Below, in pieces: positions 1 to 8,804 of a DNA stretch of 64,000 bases. Under the pieces are notes generated by a model. The model did not search any database. It was not told the origin of the DNA and saw only the letters and a program-made list of their open reading frames with translations. A program made the position numbers and the translations under genes. The DNA lies in NCBI RefSeq assembly GCF_017351175.1, contig NZ_JAFMPN010000009.1, forward strand, positions 39,519 to 103,518. The letters run 5' to 3'. Position 1 is the stretch's first letter. Each line of letters begins with the position of its first letter. The DNA is from Desulfovibrio sp. Huiquan2017. Its GTDB lineage: Bacteria > Desulfobacterota > Desulfovibrionia > Desulfovibrionales > Desulfovibrionaceae.

Positions 1-15
1 GTACGGGGTTTGTTG

Positions 16-1350
16 TCAGTGAAGCAAGACTAGCCCGGCCAAGCCGAGGAGGACCAGGAAGCCCATGGAGTCCGTGATGGTCGTCAGGAAGATGCTCGAC
101 GCCTGGGCCGGATCGCGCCCCATCTCCTTGAGCACCAACGGGATGGACCCGCCGGCCAATGCTCCAAGGAGCATGTCCACCCACAAAGCGGCGCCCATGA
201 CCGAGGCCAGCAAAAACTTGTGTGTGGTCAGCAAAACCACGCAGAAGACCAGGATCGAGATGATCATCCCGTTCATGAATCCGATGCGCAGCTCGCGAAG
301 CACGGCCAGCCAGGCGCGCTTGCGGTCGAAACGCTCCATGGCCAATTGACGGATCATGACCGCCAGGGCCTGCTGACCGGTATTGCCCGCCTGATTGGCG
401 ACCACGGGCATAAGCACGGCCAGCACCGCCATCTGGGTGATATTGCCTTCGAAAAGATGAACCACCCAGGCCGAGATGGCCGAAAAAATGACGTTGAGAA
501 TCAGCCAGGGCAGACGCATGCGCACGGAATATAGCCACGGGGAGTCCGTGGTCTCGTCCGCACCCGCGCCGACCATGGCCTGCATGTCCTCGCTGGCTTC
601 TTCGTGAATGATGTCGATGACGTCATCGACCGTGACCACGCCGAGCAGCCGGTTGCCGAAATCGACCACGGGCAGGGCCAGAAAATTGTAGTGGGCGATG
701 AGGTGGGCCACCTCTTCCTTGTCCACATTATAGCCCACGGTGATGAGGTTCTGGGTCTTGACCAGATCCTTCAGCGGGACGCCGCGCTTGGCCAACAGCA
801 GGTCGCGCAAAGAAAGAACGCCCACCAGGCGGTCCTTCTTGTCCACCAGGTAGGCGTAGTACGGGATCTCCTTATCCTCGACCTCCTCGCGGATTTTGAC
901 CACGGCTTCGTCGGCATTCAGATCCTGGTCGAGAATGACCACCTCGGTGTTCATGACACCGCCTGCGGTATCCGGATCGAAGGTCAGCAGGGTCTTGAGT
1001 TCCGCGCGATCCTCGGCGGGGACGCGGCTGAGCAGGGCGTTCTGCAGATCATCGCTCAAGCCGTCCAGAAGGTCGGTGGCATCGTCCGGAGCCATCTCCT
1101 CGACGATGCGGGCGGCCAGGCCGCGGTTCAGGCTGCTGATGAGCGCTTTCTGGTCGAGGTCATCCATCTCCGCGATGGATTCGGCCGCATCCTTGATGGG
1201 CAGTTGCTTGATGAACTTGACCTGATCGGCAATATCCAGCCCTTCGATCGTCTCGGCGGCATCCGCAGGATGCTGCGATTCGAAGTCCACGGCCGCCACG
1301 CCGTCCAGTTCCTCCTCGGTCCGAGGGGTGTATTCCTCTTTCACGCTCAT
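16..1350 (-). CDS. mgtE: Magnesium transporter MgtE
   Basis: Inner-membrane Mg2+ channel/transporter of 444 aa, the usual family length. An N-terminal superhelical MgtE_N domain rich in Asp/Glu (about residues 25-125) is followed by two CBS domains (about 130-255) that sense cytosolic Mg2+, and a C-terminal part with about five membrane helices (about 285-444). The pore-helix signature ANQAGNTGQQ and the late motif TTITDSMGF, which carries the family's conserved Asp, are visible. The gene ends 16 bases inside the window and is complete. It is divergent from the nad genes. No M-box-like Mg2+ riboswitch can be recognised in the 160-base divergent region, so regulation is not evident. Confidence 0.95.
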   Translation of the reverse strand: MSVKEEYTPRTEEELDGVAAVDFESQHPADAAETIEGLDIADQVKFIKQLPIKDAAESIAEMDDLDQKALISSLNRGLAARIVEEMAPDDATDLLDGLSDDLQNALLSRVPAEDRAELKTLLTFDPDTAGGVMNTEVVILDQDLNADEAVVKIREEVEDKEIPYYAYLVDKKDRLVGVLSLRDLLLAKRGVPLKDLVKTQNLITVGYNVDKEEVAHLIAHYNFLALPVVDFGNRLLGVVTVDDVIDIIHEEASEDMQAMVGAGADETTDSPWLYSVRMRLPWLILNVIFSAISAWVVHLFEGNITQMAVLAVLMPVVANQAGNTGQQALAVMIRQLAMERFDRKRAWLAVLRELRIGFMNGMIISILVFCVVLLTTHKFLLASVMGAALWVDMLLGALAGGSIPLVLKEMGRDPAQASSIFLTTITDSMGFLVLLGLAGLVLLH

Positions 1351-1419
1351 GCGCTGGATACCTAGCTCAAATCGAGCCTCAGGTCAAAGAAATCGGACTT
1401 CGACACCGTGATATTAATG

Positions 1420-1431
1420 TGAAATATTTCA
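1420..1431. promoter_or_regulatory. Perfect 12-bp AT-rich palindrome between mgtE and nadC
   Basis: TGAAATATTTCA is a perfect inverted repeat in the short divergent control region, in AT-rich sequence that stands out from its GC-rich surroundings. Its position suits an operator for nadC-A-B or mgtE. No known NAD regulator gene is nearby, so the role is inference only. Confidence 0.3.
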
Positions 1432-1510
1432 TCAACCAGTGCCCCTCTTGACGAAAGAACCCGCGCGCCTTACTTGCCAAGATCACCCTGCAACTATTAT
1501 GGAAGAAACC

Positions 1511-2380
1511 ATGCCTACCAACCTTTTCGACGATTTTTTCCAGGCCGAAGCCAGGATGTTCCTCCTGGCCACCATCCGCATAGCCCTGGCCGAGGACGGC
1601 TCGGACCTGACCAGCCAGGGACTGTTCACCGAATCCGACATGGCCCAGGCCATGATCGTGGCCAAACAGCAAACCGTGGTCGCCGGACTGCCGATCATCC
1701 CGCTCGTGCTTGAATTCGGCGGCCAGGAATGCCAGGTGCACCTCAACGTGGACGACGGCGAAACCGTGTCCGAGGGGACCATGGTCGCGGCCATCCAGGG
1801 TCCGGCCATCCAACTCCTCAAGGCCGAACGGGTCATGCTGAACTTCCTCTGCCACCTGTCCGGCATCGCCAATCTGACCGCGCAGTACGCGGCCGCCCTC
1901 AAGGGCACCAAGACGACCCTGCTCGACACGCGCAAGACACTGCCCGGACTGCGTTTTCCAGAGAAATATGCGGTTCTGGCCGGAGGCGGCAAGAATCATC
2001 GTCTGACCCTGTCCGAAATGCTCATGCTCAAGGACAACCACATCGACCGGGCCGGATCCATCACCGAGGCCGTGCGCCAGCTTCAGACCGTCCACTCGCC
2101 CTGCCCGCCCATAGAGGTGGAATGCAGGACGCTGGAGGACGTGGAAGAGACCAGTAAACTGAACGTCAAACGGATCATGCTCGACAATATGGACGCCGAG
2201 ACCGCCAAACGCGCGCTGGCCATGATCCCCGACGCCATCGAGACGGAAATCAGCGGCAACGTCTCCCTGGAAACCATCCGCGACATCGCCGAACTCGGAC
2301 CGGACTTCATCTCCGTGGGCAAACTGACCCACTCCGCGCCCAGCTCCGACTTCAGCATGCAATTCATGCCGTTGCGCTAA
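1511..2380 (+). CDS. nadC: Nicotinate-nucleotide pyrophosphorylase (quinolinate phosphoribosyltransferase)
   Basis: Converts quinolinate and PRPP to nicotinate mononucleotide, the last step of de novo NAD precursor synthesis. The 289-aa product has the N-terminal open-faced domain followed by the type II PRTase barrel, with family motifs LLDTRKTLPGLR (about 120-135), the downstream GGGKNHR, and MLMLKDNHI. ATG at 1511 was chosen over an upstream ATG at 1499 and a GTG at 1439 because GGAAGA lies a few bases ahead of it and the protein then begins where the family normally does. It is first in a nadC-nadA-nadB operon, 11 bases before nadA. Confidence 0.95.
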   Translation: MPTNLFDDFFQAEARMFLLATIRIALAEDGSDLTSQGLFTESDMAQAMIVAKQQTVVAGLPIIPLVLEFGGQECQVHLNVDDGETVSEGTMVAAIQGPAIQLLKAERVMLNFLCHLSGIANLTAQYAAALKGTKTTLLDTRKTLPGLRFPEKYAVLAGGGKNHRLTLSEMLMLKDNHIDRAGSITEAVRQLQTVHSPCPPIEVECRTLEDVEETSKLNVKRIMLDNMDAETAKRALAMIPDAIETEISGNVSLETIRDIAELGPDFISVGKLTHSAPSSDFSMQFMPLR

Positions 2381-2391
2381 AGAGGAACACT

Positions 2392-3432
2392 GTGGAAAAC
2401 GCCAAGGAAATCATTTCCCGCATCAAAGACGAACGAGGCGACTCCCTGGCCATTCTCGGCCACCACTACCAGTCCGACGAGGTCATCGCCTGCACGGATA
2501 TCCGTGGCGACTCCCTGGAGCTGGCCCGCAAGATCAACGGTCTGAGCGCCGAACACGTGGTCTTCTGCGGCGTCTTCTTCATGGCCGAATCCGCAGCCAT
2601 CCTCGCCCGTCCCGGCCAGAAGATCCACATTCCGGACAGCACCGCCACCTGCCCCATGGCCGACATGGCCGAAGCGGACCGCGTGCGCAGGACCCTGGCC
2701 ATCCTCGAAGAAAGCGGGCGCAAAATCGTGCCCCTGACCTACGTCAATTCCTCGGCGGCCGTGAAGGGCGTGGTCGGCGGCCACGGCGGCTCCGTCTGCA
2801 CTTCGGCCAACGCCAAGATCATGCTCGAATGGGCCCTGAACCAGGGCGATGCCGTATTGTTCCTGCCCGACCAGCACCTGGGCAACAACACCGGCGACGT
2901 ACTCGGCATTTCCGAGGAGCAGCGCCTCCTCCTGCCCAGGGACGTCATCCACGGCGATCCCGCCCTGGCCGTCGCCTCCGAGGACACCGAAGGCAAGAAA
3001 CTCATTCTCTGGCCCGGCTACTGTCCGGTCCACGCGCAATTCCCCCTGGATGCCGTGCGAAAAATCCGCGAAACGGAACCCGAGGCCAGGATCGTGGTCC
3101 ATCCCGAGTGCGATCCGGCCATCGTCCGGGCCGTGGACGGCAATGGATCCACCACTTTCCTGATCAAATACGCCGAAGAGGCTCCCGAGGGGTCCACGGT
3201 GTACATCGGGACCGAGGAAAATCTGGTCAGGCGCCTGGCCGCCAAGTACGCGGGCTGCAAGACCATCCGGCCGCTGCATACCGCCCTATGTGAAGACATG
3301 GGCAAGACCACGCTCGACAATCTGGCGCATACCCTGCAAACCCTCGACACAGCCGTGCCCGTCACCGTAAGCAATGCCGTAAAGGAACCCGCCAAGCAGG
3401 CTCTGGACCGCATGCTTGCCGTTTGCTCCTAA
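2392..3432 (+). CDS. nadA: Quinolinate synthase A
   Basis: Condenses iminoaspartate (from NadB) with dihydroxyacetone phosphate to give quinolinate, using an oxygen-sensitive [4Fe-4S] cluster. The 346-aa product shows the three pseudo-repeated NadA domains. Cysteines in VVFCGVFFMAES, SVCTSANA and ALCEDMG match cluster-ligand positions of the family, and HHYQSDEV near the N terminus is the substrate-binding segment. It starts with GTG after AGAGGA. It lies between nadC and nadB, so the three de novo NAD enzymes are probably made from one transcript. Nothing in it looks degraded. Confidence 0.96.
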   Translation: MENAKEIISRIKDERGDSLAILGHHYQSDEVIACTDIRGDSLELARKINGLSAEHVVFCGVFFMAESAAILARPGQKIHIPDSTATCPMADMAEADRVRRTLAILEESGRKIVPLTYVNSSAAVKGVVGGHGGSVCTSANAKIMLEWALNQGDAVLFLPDQHLGNNTGDVLGISEEQRLLLPRDVIHGDPALAVASEDTEGKKLILWPGYCPVHAQFPLDAVRKIRETEPEARIVVHPECDPAIVRAVDGNGSTTFLIKYAEEAPEGSTVYIGTEENLVRRLAAKYAGCKTIRPLHTALCEDMGKTTLDNLAHTLQTLDTAVPVTVSNAVKEPAKQALDRMLAVCS

Positions 3433-3458
3433 GCGGACATGGTGCTACACCTTTGCCC

Positions 3459-5045
3459 ATGAACCACTTTCGCCTGCAATCCGACGCGTTGATCATTGGA
3501 TCCGGCATCGCCGGTTCCGTAGCCGCCCTCACCCTGGCCGACCAGGGGCGCGACGTCATTCTCCTGACTGCCGGGGCCGACCTGAAAACCGGCAACACAT
3601 CCCTTGCCCAGGGGGGCATCGTCTATCGCAACGAACACGACGACCCCAAGATCCTGGAAAAGGATATCCTGACCGCGGGCTGGAAGCACAACTACGCCCG
3701 CGCCGTGCGATTCATCGCCACCAAGGGCCCGCAGGTGCTGAAGGAACTCTTTCTCGAAAGATACAAGATTCCCTTCAATCAGCGCAAACCCGGCGACTGG
3801 TACCTGACCCGAGAGGGTGGGCACTCCATGCCCCGCATCCTCTATTGCGATGACCATACGGGCAAGAACATCATGGACGTGCTGTCCGACGCCGTGCTCG
3901 CCCACCCCAATATCCGCGTGCTGACCCAGCGCACGGCCATCGACCTTTTGACCACCCAGCACCACGCCCGGCACCTGGACTTCAAGTACAACCTCTCCAA
4001 CCAGTGCGTGGGGGCCTACGTCTTCAACGACCAAGTGGGCAAGGTCGAGACCATCCTGTCCAAGTATACCATGCTGGCCACCGGCGGCATCGGGCAAATC
4101 TACCTGCACACGACCAATACCCCCGGCTCCATCGGCTCGGGGCTGGCCATGGCCCACCGCGCGGGCGCCCGGCTGATGAACTGCGAGTACGTGCAATTCC
4201 ACCCCACGGCCCTGTTTGGCGGGACCAAGCGTGGCGAGCGCCGTTTCCTGGTATCCGAGGCCGTGCGCGGCGAGGGCGCGGTCCTGATCAATTCTCGCGG
4301 CGAACGATTCATGCCCCGCTACGACCCGCGCGCCGACCTGGCGCCCCGAGACATCGTCACCCGGGCGATCATGGACGAGATGCTCAACACGGACGACGAC
4401 TGCGTGTACCTGGATTGTTCCGACATCAAGCAGGATGTGGACACGCGTTTCCCGACCATTTCCGATCGATGCCGCAAGATGGGCCTGAGCATGGCCACCG
4501 ACCCGGTCCCTGTGGTCCCGACCGCGCACTATTTCTGCGGCGGCATCCTGGTGGACACCCGGGGCCGGACAACCCTGGAACAGCTGTACGCGGCCGGGGA
4601 ATGCAGTTGCACAGGCGTACACGGAGCCAACCGGCTGGCCAGCACATCACTGCTCGAAGGCATGCTTTGGGGCCACTCGGCGGGGCACGACATGGCCATG
4701 CGTCTGCATCGAAGCTCGAGCCTGTCCCGCAAGCTCCTGGACTCCATCCCGGATTGGGTGCCCCACGGCATCCGCGACGAGGACCCGGCCCTGATCTCCC
4801 AGGACTGGGCCAATATCCGCAACACCATGTGGAACTACGTGGGCGTGGCCCGTTCCAGCAACCGCCTCAACCGCGCCTTCGTGGACCTGCGCAAGCTGAC
4901 CAAGAACCTTCAGGACTTCTACCGTGAAACCGAGTTGAGCAAGTCCATCATCGACCTCTTCCACGGCTCCCAGACAGCCTACATCATCACCCTGGCCGCC
5001 CTGCGCAACAAGGAGACCAAGGGATGCCACTACCGCATCGACTAG
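3459..5045 (+). CDS. nadB: L-aspartate oxidase
   Basis: FAD enzyme that oxidises L-aspartate to iminoaspartate for NadA; in anaerobes fumarate is the likely electron acceptor. 528 aa from the ATG at 3459; an in-frame TTG at 3423 overlaps nadA. The N-terminal dinucleotide fold has GSGIAG (about residues 15-20). Family signatures SLAQGGI, the succinate-dehydrogenase-like HPTAL, and GECSCTGVHGANRLASTSL near residue 390 are present, followed by a helical C-terminal domain. The Shine-Dalgarno is weak, so translation may be coupled to nadA. It is the last gene of the nad operon. Confidence 0.95.
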   Translation: MNHFRLQSDALIIGSGIAGSVAALTLADQGRDVILLTAGADLKTGNTSLAQGGIVYRNEHDDPKILEKDILTAGWKHNYARAVRFIATKGPQVLKELFLERYKIPFNQRKPGDWYLTREGGHSMPRILYCDDHTGKNIMDVLSDAVLAHPNIRVLTQRTAIDLLTTQHHARHLDFKYNLSNQCVGAYVFNDQVGKVETILSKYTMLATGGIGQIYLHTTNTPGSIGSGLAMAHRAGARLMNCEYVQFHPTALFGGTKRGERRFLVSEAVRGEGAVLINSRGERFMPRYDPRADLAPRDIVTRAIMDEMLNTDDDCVYLDCSDIKQDVDTRFPTISDRCRKMGLSMATDPVPVVPTAHYFCGGILVDTRGRTTLEQLYAAGECSCTGVHGANRLASTSLLEGMLWGHSAGHDMAMRLHRSSSLSRKLLDSIPDWVPHGIRDEDPALISQDWANIRNTMWNYVGVARSSNRLNRAFVDLRKLTKNLQDFYRETELSKSIIDLFHGSQTAYIITLAALRNKETKGCHYRID

Positions 5046-5073
5046 GCCGCACACACGCCGCATAAGACAAGAA

Positions 5074-5111
5074 ACGGGCCCGCGCCATCCTGAATGGCGC
5101 GGGCCCGTTTT
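5074..5111 (+). terminator. Rho-independent terminator after nadB
   Basis: A 15-bp perfect stem (ACGGGCCCGCGCCAT and its complement) with loop CCTGA is followed by TTTT. It lies about 30 bases after the nadB stop and closes the nadCAB operon. Confidence 0.9.
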
Positions 5112-5151
5112 CTTGGTGTAGGCTCGGGAGCTCTTCGCCGCAGTCAGCCAA

Positions 5152-5310
5152 ATGCGCCGCTCCCCCCTCTTTTTCCGCCCATTTCTGCTTGTTTTCGCCA
5201 CCCTCGTCTTACTTGCCATGGCCCGCTCCCGCCAACGGACAGACTCGCCGGGCGTTGCTTCTATCCATGCCAAAACCGCTCTGGAAGCGTTGCCGGGCAA
5301 CGAATCTTGA
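5152..5310 (+). CDS. Putative 52-aa membrane-anchored or secreted small protein
   Basis: Unrecognised short ORF. It begins with a basic stretch (MRRSPLFFRP), followed by a hydrophobic segment of about 14 residues (FLLVFATLVLLAMA) and then a polar tail ending PGNES. That is the layout of a signal anchor or signal peptide. It stands alone after the nadB terminator, and an AT-rich hairpin with a T-run begins only a few bases after its stop, as expected of a small transcription unit. Against it, no clear ribosome binding site precedes the ATG and no homologue can be named. It may be a chance ORF. Confidence 0.35.
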   Translation: MRRSPLFFRPFLLVFATLVLLAMARSRQRTDSPGVASIHAKTALEALPGNES

Positions 5311-5311
5311 G

Positions 5312-5337
5312 AAAATCTAGATAATTTCTAGATTTTT
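5312..5337 (+). terminator. AT-rich hairpin with T-run after the 52-aa ORF
   Basis: The arms AATCTAGA (5314-5321) and TCTAGATT (5327-5334) are separated by TAATT and run into TTTTT. It could terminate the small ORF just upstream. Because it is palindromic and AT-rich inside a GC-rich region, an operator is also possible. Confidence 0.45.
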
Positions 5338-5826
5338 AAGGGGCACCCTCAGACCCGCAACCATGCCGTTTTCCCGGCCCGTTGCGGCAAAGATGTCCCC
5401 TTGCCGGTGTGCGAGGGAACCGACGGCCTTCGGAAAACGGCGTTGGTGCGGTTTTGCCCTCTGCAAGCGGCCCTGTTTTTTGGAATGGCGAAGAGAGTCT
5501 AGACGCCCGGACTGTCCCACGCTTCGTAGGATGTCGCGAACGGTCCGGCCAATTCGATTTCTGGGGGCGGGACAATGAACCGGGATGAGGGCACCCCGCA
5601 CTCGGCACCCCCCTCCCGACACTCATGGGAGCCCCGAAATCGCATCGCTTTGCCACGCTCGAAGCCGCCTTCTCCGGGGACGGCACCGACGATGTGGGCG
5701 AGGGCATCCGCCCCTACTCAGTCTGAGCCGGACCGTCTGCGGCGCATAAACGTCGAACGGTTCGGTGGCCGATCGAAGGGACGGCGTGTTATGCGGGATA
5801 CGCGGTGCGGGGCGTCCTGTCGCGGG
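5338..5826. other. 489-base region without a convincing gene
   Basis: GC-rich sequence between the 5.3 kb hairpin and the end of trkH. A 33-codon ORF at 5625-5726 (+), ending DDVGEGIRPYSV, has protein-like composition but no good ribosome binding site. A 71-codon Cys/Arg-rich ORF at 5363-5578 (+) also lacks one. No tRNA-like or recognised structured RNA was seen. It could be decayed coding sequence or an untranslated RNA; nothing can be assigned. Confidence 0.4.
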
Positions 5827-7284
5827 CTACTTGCGCCAAAATTCCGGCACGAAGAGGATGATGACAGTGTAGATTTCCAGCCGTCCCAAAACCATGCAGA
5901 AGGTCAGGACCCACTTGGCCGTATCCGGCATCCAGGCGAAATTGTTCGTGGGCCCTACCCCGCCAATACCCGGACCGATGTTGCCGATGCAGGCCAGTGA
6001 AGCGGCAAAGGATGTGACCACGTCCACGCCCGTCGAGGCAACCACAAAGGCGGCCAGGACAAGCAGCCCCACCCACAGGAAGGTGAAACCCCAGACGCCG
6101 CTGATGACGTCGTCCTTGACCACGGTACGGCCCATCTTCACATGGGACACGGAGCGCGGGTGGATCAGCCGAAAAAGTTCCTGATACGACTGTTTGAAGA
6201 GCAGCATGATGCGCATGACCTTCATGCCGCCGCCCGTGGACCCGGCGCACCCGCCCACGAACATGCAGAACAGCAGGATGGCCTGAGCCAGCCCCGGCCA
6301 CAATTCATAGTCCGCCGTGGCGAATCCGGTGGTGGTCAGAATGGAGGCCACCTGGAACGAGGTGTACCGCACCGAGTCGGCCAGATTGTCATAATTCCCG
6401 GCCACGTAAACGGTGATGGTCAGGACAATCACGAAGGCCAGGACCATCCCTGCGAAAACCCGAAATTCCGGATCCTTGAACATGGCCGACGGCTTCCACT
6501 TGAGGACCAGGTAGTGCAGGGAAAAATTCACGCCCGCGATGAGCATGAACACGGTGATGACGTAGTCGATGTAGGCGGAATCAAACCCGGCCACCGAGGC
6601 GTTCCTCGTGGAAAAGCCGCCCGTGGCCATGGTCCCGAAGGTGTGGCACAGGGCGTCGAACAGGTCCATTCCCCCGAACATGAGCAGCACGGTTTCCAGC
6701 GCGCTGAACAGGAGGTAGACCTTCCACAGGGTCATGGCCGTATCCTTGATGCGCGGCTTGAGCTTGTCCGGAGATGGTCCCGGCACCTCGGCCTTGTAGA
6801 GCTGCATGCCGCCCACGCCCAAAAACGGCAGGATGGCCAGGGACAGGACGATAATGCCCATGCCGCCGAGCCAATGGGTCAGGCTGCGCCAGAAGAGCAA
6901 CCCGCGCGGCACGGCTTCGATATCGACCAATACGGACGAGCCTGTGGTGCTGAAACCGGACAGCGACTCGAACACGCAGTCCACCACGGATTCGAAGGTC
7001 CCGCCGAGCAGAAACGGCAGGCCGCCGAAGGCTCCGGCCGCAAACCACCCCAATGCCACGATGGCCATGCCCTCGCGGTGGGTCATGATGGACGCCTTGT
7101 GTGAACGGTCGCGGAAGATCAGAAAGGCCGCTCCGCCCACGGCCACGGTAATGCCCATGGACAGGACCAGGGGCGCGGCCGTGCCGTCGTGGTAATACAG
7201 CCCCCAGGCCAGAGGGAAAAGCATGGTCAGGCCCACGCAAGCCACCAGTGCACCGATGACGTGCAGGACGTAGCGCCAACGCAT
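5827..7284 (-). CDS. trkH: Trk/Ktr potassium uptake system membrane subunit TrkH
   Basis: K+ translocating subunit of 485 aa with the four-fold repeated M1-P-M2 architecture. Selectivity-filter-like segments are visible: STTGSS (about 115), FGTMATGGFSTRN (about 215), TTTGFATADY (about 310) and a final GNIGPGIG near residue 435. The C terminus is hydrophobic and ends LVPEFWRK. Its ATG directly follows the trkA stop, and the ribosome binding site GGTGGAG lies in the end of trkA, so the two are translationally linked. TrkA is the cytosolic NAD(H)-binding gating partner. All four filter regions appear intact. Confidence 0.94.
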   Translation of the reverse strand: MRWRYVLHVIGALVACVGLTMLFPLAWGLYYHDGTAAPLVLSMGITVAVGGAAFLIFRDRSHKASIMTHREGMAIVALGWFAAGAFGGLPFLLGGTFESVVDCVFESLSGFSTTGSSVLVDIEAVPRGLLFWRSLTHWLGGMGIIVLSLAILPFLGVGGMQLYKAEVPGPSPDKLKPRIKDTAMTLWKVYLLFSALETVLLMFGGMDLFDALCHTFGTMATGGFSTRNASVAGFDSAYIDYVITVFMLIAGVNFSLHYLVLKWKPSAMFKDPEFRVFAGMVLAFVIVLTITVYVAGNYDNLADSVRYTSFQVASILTTTGFATADYELWPGLAQAILLFCMFVGGCAGSTGGGMKVMRIMLLFKQSYQELFRLIHPRSVSHVKMGRTVVKDDVISGVWGFTFLWVGLLVLAAFVVASTGVDVVTSFAASLACIGNIGPGIGGVGPTNNFAWMPDTAKWVLTFCMVLGRLEIYTVIILFVPEFWRK

Positions 7285-8652
7285 TTAGAAAAGCTCCACC
7301 TTGGTGGTCAGGACACGCTCCACCTTGGGGATATTCTGGCGGGTGGAAATGATGATGAGCCGGTCGTTGGGCCGAACCACGGAATCTCCCCGAGGAATGA
7401 TGACTTCGTCGCCGCGCTGAAAGCAAAGAACCAGGCTCCCCCTGGGAAACCCAAGGTCCTTGACCGCCTTGCCCACGATGGGGGAATCCTCCTGGGCCAC
7501 GGCCTCCAGCGCCTCGGCCTCTTCGCCCTTGATGGACACCGAGGAGAGAATCTTGCCCCGACGGATGTAGTGCAGCAGGGAGTTGATGGCGGACAGCCGG
7601 GGGCAGACCACGTAGTCGATGCCGATGGGCTCGATGAGGGGCATATAGCCGAAATTGTTGACCCGCGTTACCGTGCGCCGGGCTCCGAGGGACTTGGCCA
7701 GCAAACAGGACAGGATGTTGGTTTCCTCGTCGCCGGTCACGGCGATGACCATGTCCATGTCCTGAATGTTCTCCTCGCGCAGGATCTCCTGATCCGTGGA
7801 GTCGCCCATGAGCACGATGGGCCGGTCCAGGTGCTCGGACAGATACTCGCACCGCTTCTGACGTTTTTCGAGCAGCCGGGTGTGGTAATATTTGTTGTCC
7901 AGGGCCTTGGCCAGGCGGAAGCCGATATTGCCGCCGCCGATGATCAGGACCTTGCGGACCGGGTCATCGACGATGCCGAGCCTCGCCAGAATTTCCTCCT
8001 GGTCGCGGATGTCGCAAACGAAATAAACCAGATCGCCCTGCTTGAGCACGTCCAGGCCACTGGGGATGATCAGTTTGTCGTTGCGCATGATGGCCGCGAT
8101 GACCAGCCCCAGGTCCTCGCCGATCTTGTCGCGCAGCCGGATGAGCGGGCTCCCCATGATCGGGCTGCGGTCCGGCAGATGAACGCCGATGAGCCGGATC
8201 TTGCCGCCCGCGAACTCGTTGATCTCCACCGCGCCGGGCACGCTCATGAGGCGAAGCACCGAATTAACCACCTCTTCGTCGGGATTGATGATCTTGGTGA
8301 TGTTCGCTCCGCGCTCGGTAAGCAGGTGCTTGTAATCCGTATACATCTCGCTGCGAATGCGGGCGAGTTTGGTCACCCCGTCGCTGAGCAGGTTGGCATA
8401 GTAGCAACTGATGAGATTGATCTCGTCGGAATCGGTCACGGCCAGGAAGATGTCGGCCTCGGTAATGCCCGCCTCCTCCAGGATCTTGGGGCTGGAGCCC
8501 GAGCCTTTGATGGTCTGGACGTCAGAACTCTCCGCGATCTTGCGCAGGGCTTCGTCGCTGGTGTCCACGACCACGACTTCCTTGTTCTCCACCGCCAGCC
8601 GCTGCGCGAGATGATAGCCGACCTCGCCGGCGCCTATGATGATGACCCGCAA
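7285..8652 (-). CDS. trkA: Trk system potassium uptake regulatory protein TrkA
   Basis: Peripheral cytoplasmic subunit that gates TrkH in response to NAD(H) and nucleotides. It has two tandem RCK_N-RCK_C units: Rossmann motif GAGEVG at the start and a second, GGGNIGF, near residue 235. The start is taken as TTG at 8652, because a perfect AAGGAG (8659-8664) sits 6 bases ahead and the protein then opens RVIIIGAGEVG, as family members do. An ATG at 8667 is the alternative and adds five residues. About 455 aa. It is first in the trkA-trkH operon, with a zero-base junction to trkH. Confidence 0.94.
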   Translation of the reverse strand: MRVIIIGAGEVGYHLAQRLAVENKEVVVVDTSDEALRKIAESSDVQTIKGSGSSPKILEEAGITEADIFLAVTDSDEINLISCYYANLLSDGVTKLARIRSEMYTDYKHLLTERGANITKIINPDEEVVNSVLRLMSVPGAVEINEFAGGKIRLIGVHLPDRSPIMGSPLIRLRDKIGEDLGLVIAAIMRNDKLIIPSGLDVLKQGDLVYFVCDIRDQEEILARLGIVDDPVRKVLIIGGGNIGFRLAKALDNKYYHTRLLEKRQKRCEYLSEHLDRPIVLMGDSTDQEILREENIQDMDMVIAVTGDEETNILSCLLAKSLGARRTVTRVNNFGYMPLIEPIGIDYVVCPRLSAINSLLHYIRRGKILSSVSIKGEEAEALEAVAQEDSPIVGKAVKDLGFPRGSLVLCFQRGDEVIIPRGDSVVRPNDRLIIISTRQNIPKVERVLTTKVELF

Positions 8653-8754
8653 ATGATGCTCCTTCATTGAGTGAAAACACCCTATCTCTACCCATGTTTT
8701 CCCACCAGTGCAACAGTACGGAACCCAGCGCAATTCAATGATATTCGGCCGTTA

Positions 8755-8788
8755 ACAAAAATGGCGGCTGCGAAATGCCGCAGCCGCC
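8755..8788 (-). terminator. Terminator of the siroheme operon
   Basis: A 10-bp perfect stem GGCGGCTGCG/CGCAGCCGCC with a 6-base loop is followed on the minus strand by ATTTTTGTT. It lies 16 bases past the stop of the last siroheme gene and separates the operon from trkA. Confidence 0.85.
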
Positions 8789-8804
8789 CGCCCCTTGCCC
8801 CGCG

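Noticed and set aside
5363..5578. 71-codon Cys/Arg-rich plus-strand ORF
   Set aside because: No ribosome binding site, no recognisable features, and an overlapping frame of similar length; likely chance.
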